From Phoronis australis (lineage: Eukaryota; Phoronida; Phoronidae), in assembly GCA_002633005.1 (NCBI GenBank), contig NMRA01000013.1:1134536-1155000 (forward strand): DNA of 20,465 nucleotides, written 5' to 3'. Under the pieces are notes generated by a model. It was given only the letters and a program-made list of their open reading frames with translations. It was not told the origin of the DNA and ran no database searches. This document shows positions 1 to 8,305 of the stretch, piece by piece (position 1 is the stretch's first letter; every line of letters begins with the position of its first letter). Made by a program: the position numbers and the translations under genes.

Positions 1-575
1 GTTTCAGTTTTCATACTTTTATTGGGATTTTATAGATTCGTAAATAATTAAAGTATTGCCGTGTCAGTCCATTGTAACTTTAACAACTACTTTTCATCCA
101 CTGTGCGCGCGCGATCGACATGTGACTGCTCACGATCAACACGCTTACGCGAAATTTTCAAGAGCTTTTTCCCCTGCCATAAAACTGACACAAGTGTAAG
201 ATTTTGCATTTCATAGTATTATTTGTCATTCGCCGTGTTGAATTGGTGAGAAGCGCTCGCAGGAAACAGGTCCGGTCGAAGATCCGGAAATAACTGTACC
301 TTATGTGTAAATGTGTCTTCGTTCTCTTCATGTTCGCAATGAACATTACTGAGTTATTACACCGTGCTCCAACACAAGAGCGTGCGTTGTTCTGAAATTA
401 TGAGAAGACTCTGAAGAAGTTAAAATCGGAAGAAGTCGATGTCGACTTCAACCGTACTTCCATGAAATATGTTTTGAAACTTTTAAACTAAAAAGATCAA
501 AAGTAAAATGAATATTACATAAAAAAGCAAAGAAATCGTACATACGTTCTGTTACGACACTTGTAAATCCCAAAA
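1..575. other. Unassigned AT-rich flank
   Basis: No gene recognised on either strand. The stretch contains a short CpG-rich patch near 103-116 (gcgcgcgcgatcg) and otherwise AT-rich sequence with short chance frames, including a 62-codon minus-strand frame that resembles no family I know. It could be an intron or intergenic DNA. Confidence 0.5.
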
Positions 576-617
576 CTACCGTCGTATTCTCCAGACTTCA
601 ATATCCTTTCTTCTTGA
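576..617 (+). pseudogene. Possible Tc1/mariner-type transposase remnant
   Basis: This frame reads LPSYSPDFNILSS and then a stop. The SPDxN core resembles the block around the second catalytic Asp of Tc1/mariner/pogo DDE transposases, usually PxYSPDLNPIE. The conserved PIE part is lost and no neighbouring transposase sequence is evident in any frame, so at most it is a scrap of a dead element. Thirteen residues can match by chance, and I hold this loosely. Confidence 0.2.
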
Positions 618-855
618 CCATTGGTTGATCATCTGCGCCGAAAACACAGTATAGTACTGCTACCGAACTCGAGAGAATGTCGGTGTTATGAAGAGGTACA
701 ACAATAGGCAACGTGTTTCCTTGGTAAATTACACTTGACCGATAGCTTATGTTAATGAAAGCAAACGCGAGGGTAAGAGTGTTGACACAAACGCAGATGG
801 CAAAATTTCCCAGGAACGATTTACATAACCACGAACTTTGTTTAACAGACAACAT
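598..855 (-). CDS. Hydrophobic 85-codon frame, function unknown
   Basis: The frame starts at an ATG at 855 and ends at a stop near 598. It predicts a basic N-terminus, a hydrophobic span at about residues 14-34 (FLGNFAICVCVNTLTLAFAF) and a second hydrophobic segment at about residues 60-74, ending KKKGY. This could be a small two-pass membrane protein or a membrane-spanning exon, but the frame is short, has no clear Kozak context, resembles no family I know and overlaps the possible transposase scrap on the other strand. A chance frame is quite possible. Confidence 0.2.
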   Translation of the reverse strand: MLSVKQSSWLCKSFLGNFAICVCVNTLTLAFAFINISYRSSVIYQGNTLPIVVPLHNTDILSSSVAVLYCVFGADDQPMVKKKGY

Positions 856-859
856 TTAA

Positions 860-1390
860 GTTTGATATCTATTCGCCACTCTTCTGGTGATGTTTCCGTC
901 GAGGGTCGTCATAAGTCGGAACATAGGTATTACTGCAACTTGCTTTCGCGAGATCCGTTTCAGATCATCGCGGGGGGGGGGGCTACTTAATTCGGGGGAT
1001 TTTATCTACAGCACTGCTTGACTCAGTAGCCAGAAACTAGACGGGTCCGTTCTATTCTGGATCATGATTGAAAGTAAAAATGACGTCGAGTAATTTAACA
1101 ATGAAGGCTAGTCTCTCCTCAAAAGGACACAACGTCTCAATAATCCTGTTGATGCCCGACATGTGACGGCAACTTCTATTTTACGAGCTCAGTCTCCCTT
1201 TAGACAGCGCTGGTGTTAAATGATTCAAAACGTGTCTTGCAGATACTTATAGGCAGAAAGCTAGCTGTGGTGAAGAATAATGTCAAAAAAATACAGCTAG
1301 CCGTGAACCGCTGTGATTGACCTCGACATTTCCCACCTGACCGCGTCGATCGTTCTGCGCGTCACCTAGTGGCGAAACTTTATTTTTCCT
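860..1390. other. Unassigned stretch with G11 run
   Basis: No gene recognised. It includes an 11-base G run at 972-982 and a 9-bp inverted repeat (GCTAGCTGT at 1260-1268, ACAGCTAGC at 1293-1301, 24-base spacer). On the minus strand about 35 codons before a stop near 847 look weakly protein-like, but without a start or clear splice sites. Confidence 0.4.
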
Positions 1391-1394
1391 TGCA

Positions 1395-1436
1395 CCAGCC
1401 AAGGGAGGGGGGGGGGCGGCCCCCTGCCCCCCTAAA
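1395..1436. mobile_element. hAT-like MITE end fragment
   Basis: The G-rich then C-rich block ends in CCCCCCTAAATCCG. This matches the inner part of the right end of the MITE at 17364-17521 (CCCCCCTCTAAATCCGCC), but it is followed by ACTATG in place of CACTG, so the terminus itself is damaged. No left end or target duplication is visible. It is inferred to be a decayed relative of that MITE family. Confidence 0.5.
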
Positions 1437-1439
1437 TCC

Positions 1440-2100
1440 GACTATGTAAAATGATGCATTGTGGAAAGAGTAGCAACTAGAGTTTTTTGTATTCGTTATA
1501 GCCTTTTCTAAACGCGAAAGTAACGATACGTTCCTTCGCAGCGCTATTTGAGGTGGTACCCCAAGCATTATGTATACCGGGTAATGTAAAAAAAAACGAC
1601 ACCTACCAGGCGAGTCAACTCACGTAACTTTTCTAAATAAGGAAGACAATACTGCTAGGAACTTGATTATATTATCGACTTGAACAAAGCAGACTGCACG
1701 CTGGCGGCCGGAACGAGGCTACAACACAGTTGTCGTTTCTCAAATACACTATGGAAATAATATGTTCTGCTTGAGCACAACAGAATCAAAATCACAGGTC
1801 CACTGCAACATGCTGTTTGGTTCGAGAACAATAAAGCAACCACCATAGAAAAAATAAAATGTTGAAAGCCAGCACATTTTACGTGTAAAAGATTCACGTG
1901 GCACGCGCCATCCGATCGCGCTGTAGTTAAATCTGACCACTCAATTGCAAATCAGATTACATGCCCACTACAAGTTATCTATGATGTCACCGGATGTTTA
2001 CAAGCTAACAACCGTCCCACAATGCATTTTACAGCAGCGTCGTAAATGAAATCCCCGAATTGAATATATTCCGTATATTAGGTTTCAAAACTCGCAAATT
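1440..2100. other. Unassigned stretch
   Basis: No gene, RNA or repeat recognised. Two overlapping minus-strand frames of 63-76 codons between 1667 and 1940 compete in different frames over the same bases, as expected of chance frames. Confidence 0.45.
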
Positions 2101-2247
2101 TCAGGTCTTGTGTGTAGGAAACTTGATCGAATCATTTGTTTTTTTTGGCAAAAATTGTACGTCACATGACCAGAGGTCCGTCTTCTTCGAATTCTTGGAC
2201 TTCACGTTCCGATGTTTCAGCCAGGGTAGACAATCATCCACTGCCAT
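2101..2247 (-). CDS. 48-codon frame with strong Kozak start, possible first exon
   Basis: On the minus strand an ATG at 2247-2245 sits in GGGCCATGGCA, an excellent vertebrate-type Kozak context, and opens 48 codons starting MAVDDCLPWLKHRNVK and ending in TGA at 2101. The product would be polar and Lys-rich with two Cys and three Trp-containing stretches; I recognise no family. A GTACAA after codon 29 could serve as a weak donor, making this a first exon. A 12-bp palindrome with an E-box lies just upstream. A second minus frame over the same bases (STLAETSEREVQEFEEDGPL) also looks protein-like, so the correct frame is uncertain. Confidence 0.3.
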   Translation of the reverse strand: MAVDDCLPWLKHRNVKSKNSKKTDLWSCDVQFLPKKTNDSIKFPTHKT

Positions 2248-2248
2248 G

Positions 2249-2260
2249 GCCCACGTGGGC
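2249..2260. promoter_or_regulatory. Palindromic E-box
   Basis: GCCCACGTGGGC is a perfect 12-bp palindrome centred on CACGTG, the site class bound by bHLH and bHLH-ZIP factors such as Myc/Max or USF. It abuts the Kozak ATG of the minus-strand frame at 2247. Regulatory use is inferred. Confidence 0.3.
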
Positions 2261-2299
2261 GCTCTCGTTAATAGAGACCTCTTGCTTTTATCATAATTT

Positions 2300-2800
2300 T
2301 TCTTAGCACTTTTAGTGCTGTCCTCATTACTGTGAGTCAGTTCTTACAAACTCTGCAACTTTTCTCTGCAACAGTGGCTGTTGGCGACTTCGTGACACAA
2401 GGCAACACAAAGGACACGGTCTGCTCCCCTATTCGTGCTATTTGTGATAACGATTAATTTACTAATGTATTTGTTCGTTATACTTCAAAATTCATCGTTT
2501 GAAAAGTTCATAACAAGTTGAAATTTATGCTATAACATACACACGAAAGCGTAGTCTCGTTTGAAACGTCTTTTACACCGTTTCCTGCACCTTAAATTCA
2601 GTGTGGAGTAGGTAAAATTACTTTTAGGTCAGTAAAGACACCTACATGTATTAATGTTCCTAAAATTATAGCCGAATAATGACATCCATAACCGAATACA
2701 TTTTTAAATTAGTTTTTGCTAAATTACCGCACGTGTCCGTGACTGTAGTTGTGAAAAAACATCCAGGTGTCGCTGGGCGGTTATCCGGATGTGTGACGTC
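2300..2800. other. Unassigned AT-rich stretch
   Basis: No gene or repeat recognised. It is an AT-rich sequence with several short tracts and no splice-bounded open segment that I could support. Confidence 0.45.
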
Positions 2801-2803
2801 AAC

Positions 2804-2823
2804 AAGTGACTTAAAAGTCACTT
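2804..2823. repeat. 20-bp perfect hairpin
   Basis: AAGTGACTT, a 2-base AA spacer, and AAGTCACTT form a perfect inverted repeat with TTAA near its centre (2811-2814). It lies just outside the transposon that starts at 2906. It may be a transcription-factor dyad or an excision scar of a TTAA-type transposon; the sequence does not decide. Confidence 0.5.
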
Positions 2824-2897
2824 CCCGGTTCTGAGCCTGCGTGTTAGATTGACAACTTAAATGCGCCGCGAGTGTGCGTTGTCGGTCATATTTTCAA

Positions 2898-2905
2898 TCA
2901 ATAAT
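2898..2905 (+). repeat. Target-site duplication, left (TCAATAAT)
   Basis: TCAATAAT immediately precedes the left inverted repeat at 2906 and is repeated without mismatch at 5861-5868 directly after the right repeat. An 8-bp duplication is typical of hAT and P-type transposons. Confidence 0.85.
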
Positions 2906-3184
2906 CACAGGCGCTTGGGTTTATTGCAAATGACGTCACTCAATAATACATATAAGAAAACATAAAGGTTGGACACTTAAACTTTGCCAAGCCGAGGCTC
3001 CCAACTTCAACCGTCCAAAATCCAAATAAAATCTGCGTGCACCTCCCTCAGTCTGGTGTTGCATAAACCTTCGAAGCCTTATCTTTCCCAAAATCCCATT
3101 AACTGTCTTCGTGAGTGGTGAATTGGCGATGGAATTTCCAAAACAATCTCAAAACTCTGAATTCAAGGACCTGAAATAGTAAAC

Positions 3185-3274
3185 ATGGCGGATTTCAGTT
3201 GTGCTTCAACTTGTACGCCTGTCGTAGGTGAAACTTCGAGTTTGAGCAAGAAACCTATATTTCAAATTCAATAA
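3185..3274 (+). CDS. 29-codon frame with Kozak ATG inside the outer transposon
   Basis: ATG at 3185 lies in AAACATGGCGG, a strong start context, and opens 29 codons (MADFSCASTCTPVVGE...) before TAA at 3272. The GGTGAAAC at about 3227 could act as a splice donor (TAG|GTGAAA), which would make this a first coding exon of a transposon or host transcript. It resembles no family known to me, and the length alone carries no weight. Confidence 0.22.
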   Translation: MADFSCASTCTPVVGETSSLSKKPIFQIQ

Positions 3275-3372
3275 TTCTAATCCAAAACTCAACTAATTGA
3301 GAATGTTAAAGTTAGTATTTTAATGATTATTTGTAACTTTATTCCACTGACGGCTCATTTTAGCCCTTAACC

Positions 3373-3376
3373 TTAA
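3373..3376 (+). repeat. TTAA border, left
   Basis: TTAA directly precedes the inner inverted repeat; the other repeat is followed by TTAA at 5209-5212. Homology between the two arms stops exactly there, fitting a 4-bp TTAA target duplication. Confidence 0.7.
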
Positions 3377-3616
3377 AGGCGAAGGCAACCTTTTTCCATG
3401 TCATTTTTAGCAAAAATAAGGTTCGTTGGTTATCCCAGACATATTTTTCACTTAATTGCAGCTTTTCGGAATTCAAATAATTACTCGTGCTTTACTCCGG
3501 AAGTGACGTTTTGGGAGGCAAGAATTTCGCGCCAATGTCTTTTCATATAGACTAACTGTGAGAGGTGTCGAGTCGGTTGTTCTACCTCGTTTGCTTTTGT
3601 TTACGAGTCAGACAAC

Positions 3617-3905
3617 ATGCCACACTGTTGCTGCGTACCGGGATGTACTCATTATCGTCTCAGGAGCGCTTTGGGGATACCAGGCTTTGCATCGCTTTCC
3701 AAAGGATGACACACTTCGCCGTAGGCCTACTTGGCTCGTTCGTGTGAAGAACACAGCGTTACCCGTCAGCGCAACGTTCAAAGCAGTTGAGGGTTACCGA
3801 GTATGCGGCAAGCATTTTCTGCCGTCAGATTACGAGAGGGATATGTACGCTGAATTGATGAAGGTCCCTACGAAACAACGCCTGAAGAAGGGTGCGATAC
3901 CGTAG
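3617..3905 (+). pseudogene. THAP-domain transposase N-terminus, frameshifted
   Basis: From ATG 3617 the frame reads MPHCCCVPGCTHYRLRS, placing Cys5 and Cys10 as in THAP1, and stops at 3707. The remainder of the domain continues one frame over: LHRFPKDDTLRRRPTWLVRV, then YRVCGKHFLPSDY with the Cys-x2-His pair, and LKKGAIP near the end, stopping at TAG 3903. Together these give the C2CH signature, the conserved Trp and an AVP-like box of a THAP domain, a sequence-specific DNA-binding fold. One frameshift at about 3660-3690 and the stop directly after GAIP interrupt it. An intron is unlikely because no GT-AG pair of sensible size separates the halves. An AATAAA lies at 3955-3960, which could be a polyadenylation signal or chance. 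It is the DNA-binding end of the transposase of the surrounding TTAA-bordered element. Confidence 0.75.
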
Positions 3906-4201
3906 CTGTTGATTCCCGGCAGTACTCCGTCGCTGTTTGTATCTTACTTTGTCAAATAAAGTAGACACTCCATTAACTACGCAATGAAACGACCAGAATT
4001 GAACTGAACACTGAACTGATTTATTCTACATATCGCAACAATATATATACACACAACTGCATAACAACATATGATGCGTTACCTATGACACACTTCCTAT
4101 ACTAGGAATCGCATGACATAATACCAATTAAACTACTGAGCTCATAAACAATAACAACCTACAAACATCCTGTTATTGTGTGACTAAGTACACAACAGTC
4201 G

Positions 4202-4682
4202 CCACACCCGAGAAGTGCGTTTTTGAAGCGAGAAGCCTCTCGAGCTATGGCCACTACAGTGACTGAAGGCACTTCATCTACTGTCACCCGTGCCTCCGAA
4301 GGTACAGAGCGTGCAATTCTGGGAACTAGCAGTGATTCGCCCTGTACGTGCTGTTGTCTCTAACACACAGCCTATAAGCAGCCCTGCAGCGATGTTGAGT
4401 TGTGGGAGTGAATACAGGCCCAGTTCGACACCCAGTGAAATGGACAGTTCGTCGTCCAACGAACAGATCTGTGAGCCAAACTTTGATAAGTTTATTGAGA
4501 ACTTGTCTAAAGTATTTGAGCTATTTAGAAAGTGCCAGATGTGTGGCGAGAGAGTCACACTACGGGATGTAAGCAGTTTGGGTGCTCAGGTCACCATCCA
4601 GTGGGAGTGTGTCACGGGACACTGGGGCATAGTCATAGAGCACACACGGGGCTTCAGCATCCACACACTTTTTGTCAGATAG
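4202..4682 (+). pseudogene. Transposase middle region with CxxC...CxxGH segment
   Basis: One frame, open from about 4202 to TAA 4361, reads LKREASRAMATTVTEG and a Ser/Thr-rich linker. The reading then moves to another frame (from about 4390, stop TAG 4680) with a Ser-rich stretch, FELFRKCQMCGERVTLRD, and QWECVTGHWG. The pattern Leu-Phe-x2-Cys-x2-Cys, a Gly-containing hydrophobic strand, then Cys-x2-Gly-His resembles the zinc-ribbon-like block following the THAP domain in invertebrate Kolobok-type transposases, as far as I recall them. After GHW the expected continuation is lost. No DDE catalytic segment is seen. It is a decayed middle part of the same transposase as the THAP frame upstream. 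Confidence 0.55.
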
Positions 4683-5049
4683 TTGACCCTTTTGACCGCA
4701 ATTGTCCACGAATATAGTAACCTTTAGATCTTTTGGGAATTTGTGGCCACCTGTCGAAGACTTGCACCAGAGAAATTAGCAGTAATAAGGCTTAGCGCGA
4801 CGACGTATTTTGATAACAATTCCTTCTTTACCAGTTGTTTACGCGCAGACAGCCACGCATGCGCAATTCAATCACCACTAGTACAGCAGCGACACCGCGA
4901 GGAGAATTCTCCGAATAGCCCCATTGGCTCTAACAACATAGTTTGTCGTAGAAAACTATTCGATGGAAAGTGGTGACGACAATTTTAGAAAAACAGCCCG
5001 AAAACAAAAGTAGTACAGATCCTCACACTAAACTCAACGAAGAGCCAAT
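4683..5049. other. Non-coding 3' part of the inner transposon
   Basis: A 77-codon frame exists at 4743-4976 but lacks an ATG start and resembles nothing. The expected catalytic part of the transposase is absent, consistent with internal deletion. Confidence 0.5.
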
Positions 5050-5208
5050 TTGGCGAGAAAATCTTGCCTTCCAAAACGTCACTTCCGGAGTAAAGGACGA
5101 GTAATTAATTAAATTACAAAAATTTACAATTAAGTGTAAAATATGTCTGGGATAACCAACGAACCTTATTTTTCCTAAAAATGACATGAAAAAAGGTTGC
5201 CTTCGCCT

Positions 5209-5212
5209 TTAA
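5209..5212 (+). repeat. TTAA border, right
   Basis: TTAA directly follows the right inner inverted repeat and pairs with the one at 3373-3376. Confidence 0.7.
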
Positions 5213-5788
5213 TTTTATTACATAAACTTTCGTATCTTGTTTCTCATCTTGACATCACGCACTTTTGTGATTGAAGCACAACACACACTTGGCCAGGAAA
5301 CGCAGTCCGTGCAAGTATTACAATGCGCGTGGCCGACGAGTTAACTCAATGGTTTTGGCCAAAAGTAAAACCTTCATAAGAAATCACAGTACACAAAAAC
5401 TTCGCATATCAATACAGTATCAGGATCATTAATATTTGACACAAATATGTGAGTAATTACATTTATTTGGCAATAAAGTGCTCTCTGCTTCTCATGATCA
5501 AGTAGTCGAGGGATTGACGATGAAAGCCGCGCGAAATTAGACTTTCGGATTTAACTCGAGAGCGTCCGTCAAAAACCCGGATGTGCGAAGACCGTCTGCC
5601 ATGACATCACGGAATCGCTTCCTTGAATTTGTGATTTTGGCATTCGTTTGGCATTTTTGTTGCCAAATCACCACTCGAAGGCAATTTGAAGAGATCGAAT
5701 GAAAGAAAGTATTCTAAGAGTTGTCTGATGCTAGTTTCGTGGAGTTCCATGCACATTTGAGTAGAAAATTCTGAGTAAACAGATTTCG
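5213..5788. other. Right interior of the outer transposon
   Basis: No transposase fragment or other gene recognised. The TTAA junction to the left suggests an uninterrupted pre-insertion sequence joining this stretch with the DNA before 3373. Confidence 0.5.
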
Positions 5789-5860
5789 AGTGTCCAACCT
5801 TTATGTTTTCTTATATGTATTATTGAGTGACGTCATTTGCGATAAACCCAAGCGCCTGTG

Positions 5861-5868
5861 TCAATAAT
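5861..5868 (+). repeat. Target-site duplication, right (TCAATAAT)
   Basis: Exact second copy of the 8 bases at 2898-2905, directly after the right terminal repeat. Confidence 0.85.
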
Positions 5869-6549
5869 AAGGAACAGACAGACACACTGAAATTGATACG
5901 CAACCTTGTTTAGTTATCCTATTACATTTTCGCTATATTCTAGGACGGTGACTGAACTCCGCCGGCGGTCAGGTTGTTGACTCTACCGTGGAGCGAGTGG
6001 TCAGTGAACTATCGCGCGATCGGAGTCAACCAAGATTTTTACATGATTTCCATGTCACAGGCTCGAAATTAATTGCGTGACCATATTTGACTTGTGGGAC
6101 TGCAGTTGGGTATACCAATTACAAAGCGTGATACAAATAAAGCATATATAGTGGCACTGCGCGAACTTTTCCGATTCGTATTGCTCATTCACTTCTTACC
6201 TTCATTTCAAGTGTCCCATTTGACATTCTTTATTTTTTCCCAAAATTTGACTTGAGGGTTTCAACGACCCCCAGTTCATGCTCGTAAGCTCGTGGCAAAA
6301 TTTTGGGGAAACTTTCATCTGACTTAGGTCTGTAAAACGACTTGATCTGACGTCTCAAACTTGATGTGTGACTTTCCGATTTTGAGATATCACCATAATT
6401 AAGCTAGTCAGTGGTGAATCAAGCACAAAGCTTAAAAGAAACTGCGTGTGCTTCGGCGTATTCGTTCAAATCAATCGACCTATTCACGGGAACCCCCTGG
6501 TGTGAAGTCCGGGTGCTAAGGGATTTGCGTTTCCGCTGTGCCAAAAGTC
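5869..6549. other. Unassigned stretch
   Basis: No gene, RNA or repeat recognised between the outer transposon and the next dispersed repeat. Confidence 0.45.
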
Positions 6550-6793
6550 TTAAAGTGTACGCAACATGACTCTAGTTCCTCAAAATAAATTTTATTATTA
6601 TATCTTACTTGATTTCAGTGCCTTTAGTCCACAGCTCATAAAGAAACACGTAAAAATTGAAAAAACTAATAATTATGTACAACGTCATGGGTTGAACCCA
6701 AGTCGTTCGGCACACTGTTCGGATCAGCAACTAAGTGTATAGAGTGAAGTGAACGTAAAGTATATTTCGCGTCGAGAAGGTTCGTAGAGGGAT
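6550..6793 (+). mobile_element. Left end of second THAP-transposon family, copy A (cut by gap)
   Basis: After TTAA (6550-6553), 240 bases match the 241 bases at 10274-10514 at roughly 88% by eye, including AAGTGTAC at the start and GTTCGTAGAGGGAT at the end. In the other copy a THAP domain begins just after this point, but here the assembly enters a run of N, so the gene cannot be read. The TTAA and the common left edge mark both as ends of one transposon family. Confidence 0.7.
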
Positions 6794-7253
6794 NNNNNNN
6801 NNNNNNNNNNNNNNNNNNNNNNNNNNNNNNNNNNNNNNNNNNNNNNNNNNNNNNNNNNNNNNNNNNNNNNNNNNNNNNNNNNNNNNNNNNNNNNNNNNNN
6901 NNNNNNNNNNNNNNNNNNNNNNNNNNNNNNNNNNNNNNNNNNNNNNNNNNNNNNNNNNNNNNNNNNNNNNNNNNNNNNNNNNNNNNNNNNNNNNNNNNNN
7001 NNNNNNNNNNNNNNNNNNNNNNNNNNNNNNNNNNNNNNNNNNNNNNNNNNNNNNNNNNNNNNNNNNNNNNNNNNNNNNNNNNNNNNNNNNNNNNNNNNNN
7101 NNNNNNNNNNNNNNNNNNNNNNNNNNNNNNNNNNNNNNNNNNNNNNNNNNNNNNNNNNNNNNNNNNNNNNNNNNNNNNNNNNNNNNNNNNNNNNNNNNNN
7201 NNNNNNNNNNNNNNNNNNNNNNNNNNNNNNNNNNNNNNNNNNNNNNNNNNNNN
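6794..7253. other. Assembly gap (460 N)
   Basis: An unbroken run of N. It begins in a dispersed transposon end and finishes inside a 108-bp tandem repeat, both likely to break a short-read assembly. Any frame spanning it is meaningless. Confidence 0.99.
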
Positions 7254-7770
7254 CTGGGCACACAGCTGCACAAACACTTCATAAGCCATTCCCTGGTCCA
7301 TCATCAGGAAATGTATGACTTTACAACTGCTCAGTTATAATACCTTCAACTGACAACATCCCTGGGCACACAGCTGCACAAACACTTCATAAGCCATTCC
7401 CTGGTCCGTCATCAGGAAATGTATGAATTTACAACTGCCCAGTTATAATACCTTCAACTGACAACATCTCTGGGCACACAGCTGCACAAACACTTCATAA
7501 GCCATTCCCTGGTCCATCATCAGGAAATATATGAATTTACAACTGCTCAGTTATAGTACCTTCAACTGACAACATTCCAGGGCACACAGCTGCACAAACA
7601 CTTCATAAGCCATTCCCTGGTCCATCATCAGGAAATATATGAATTTACAACTGCTCAGTTATAAGACCTTCAACTGACAACATCACTGGGGACACAGCTG
7701 TATAAAGACTTTATAAGCCATTCCTTGATCCATCATCAGGAAATATACGCATTAAAATCTGTTCAGATAT
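7254..7770. repeat. 108-bp tandem repeat (satellite), at least 4.7 units
   Basis: Units start at 7254, 7362, 7470, 7578 and 7686, exactly 108 bases apart. The first four are nearly identical; the fifth is divergent and fades out near 7770. The left end is inside the gap, so the true copy number is unknown. Each unit has an AACTGCTCAGTT dyad and a CAACTGAC, both containing the Myb-type YAACTG core. Although 108 is a multiple of three, all frames on both strands contain stops, so it is not a repeat protein. Confidence 0.95.
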
Positions 7771-8227
7771 ATGGCCGTTATTTCCCAAATCGCACATTAT
7801 TGGTTTTCCTGTAGAGCACAACATATACCCCAAATGATAAATGAAACCATCCTTTCAAAAACATGATAAAACATTCATAATTCAGCAAACAGCTTCATCC
7901 GAAATGTGCTTGAATGCCAATGGATTTATCTGTACTTTCAAAAATTCAAAATAACCTCAAAATAACACATTGTAAGCGCAAGTTCATGAAATTTGAGCCT
8001 AACAACATGAGCAGACACGAGGCGGCGTTTCGGGGTAATTTTGAATTTTTGGAAGTGAAGATGAAATCCATCAGAATGATAAATTTCTCTTTCATGAGAG
8101 GTTGAATTCTTTCACAGTGATTATTAGAAGCATAACTGTCAAAAGTAGAACGCACTCGTACCTTTGCGAAATACAAAGAATAGAATGAAGCAACGTAAAT
8201 GGCTCACATCATAGTTTTGGCTTTTAG
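7771..8227. other. Unassigned stretch after the satellite
   Basis: AT-rich. Overlapping chance frames of 63 codons (plus) and 76 codons (minus) share 7914-8176; neither resembles a protein family. TTTTGGCTTTTAG at 8215-8227 is a credible splice acceptor. Confidence 0.4.
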
Positions 8228-8305
8228 TGGAATGCAAGCACCGCCACCGTGAAAACAGATCCGGTCTTTCAACTCCGTGGTCTAACTTTCACAACGCAAA
8301 GTTAA
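8228..8305 (+). CDS. Possible short terminal exon
   Basis: After the acceptor-like TTTTGGCTTTTAG, a 25-codon open segment (WNASTATVKTDPVFQLRGLT...) ends in TAA at 8303. Base composition rises locally compared with its surroundings. No upstream exon is identified and the segment is short, so this is only a pointer for transcript mapping. Confidence 0.15.
   Translation, partial: WNASTATVKTDPVFQLRGLTFTTQS

Larger units (their letters stand above)
3377..5208. mobile_element. Kolobok-like THAP transposon, 159-bp TIRs, TTAA target
   Basis: Arms 3377-3535 and 5050-5208 are inverted copies with 145 of 159 positions identical, beginning AGGCGAAGGCAACC. TTAA borders both ends. Between them on the plus strand are a THAP zinc-finger frame (from 3617) and a downstream CxxC...CxxGH segment (to about 4650), both disrupted. 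TTAA targets, purine-purine 5' termini and THAP-bearing transposases are features of the Kolobok superfamily; piggyBac also uses TTAA but lacks THAP. At 1832 bp it is too short and too broken to encode a full transposase, so it is a defective copy. It is nested in the outer transposon 2906-5860. Confidence 0.78.
2906..5860. mobile_element. Outer DNA transposon, 72-bp TIRs, 8-bp TSD
   Basis: The ends are inverted copies, 2906-2977 and 5789-5860, identical at 71 of 72 positions and starting CACAGGCGCTTGGG. Perfect TCAATAAT duplications flank both ends. Each repeat contains a TGACGTCA palindrome. The element spans 2955 bp, of which about 1.84 kb is the TTAA-bordered THAP element nested inside; without it roughly 1.1 kb remains, with no transposase recognised, so the outer part would be non-autonomous. 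The 8-bp duplication points to hAT or P superfamilies, but CACAGG is not a classical hAT terminus. Alternatively the whole could be one P-like element, since P transposases also carry a THAP domain and a P element is of similar length. Near-identical repeats and the perfect duplication suggest relatively recent movement. Confidence 0.85.

Noticed and set aside
4274-4558. 94-codon minus-strand frame
   Set aside because: It lies opposite the transposase segment with the CxxC motif and has no resemblance of its own.
3377-5208. piggyBac assignment from the TTAA borders
   Set aside because: piggyBac transposases lack a THAP domain, and the AGGCGAAGG terminus is not piggyBac-like. Kolobok explains both features better.
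6666-7304. Three long minus-strand reading frames across the N run
   Set aside because: Almost all codons are unknown bases; the frames exist only because N does not make a stop.
7254-7770. CRISPR array or repeat protein gene
   Set aside because: The repeats are directly adjacent 108-bp units without unique spacers, all frames have stops, and the surroundings are eukaryotic.
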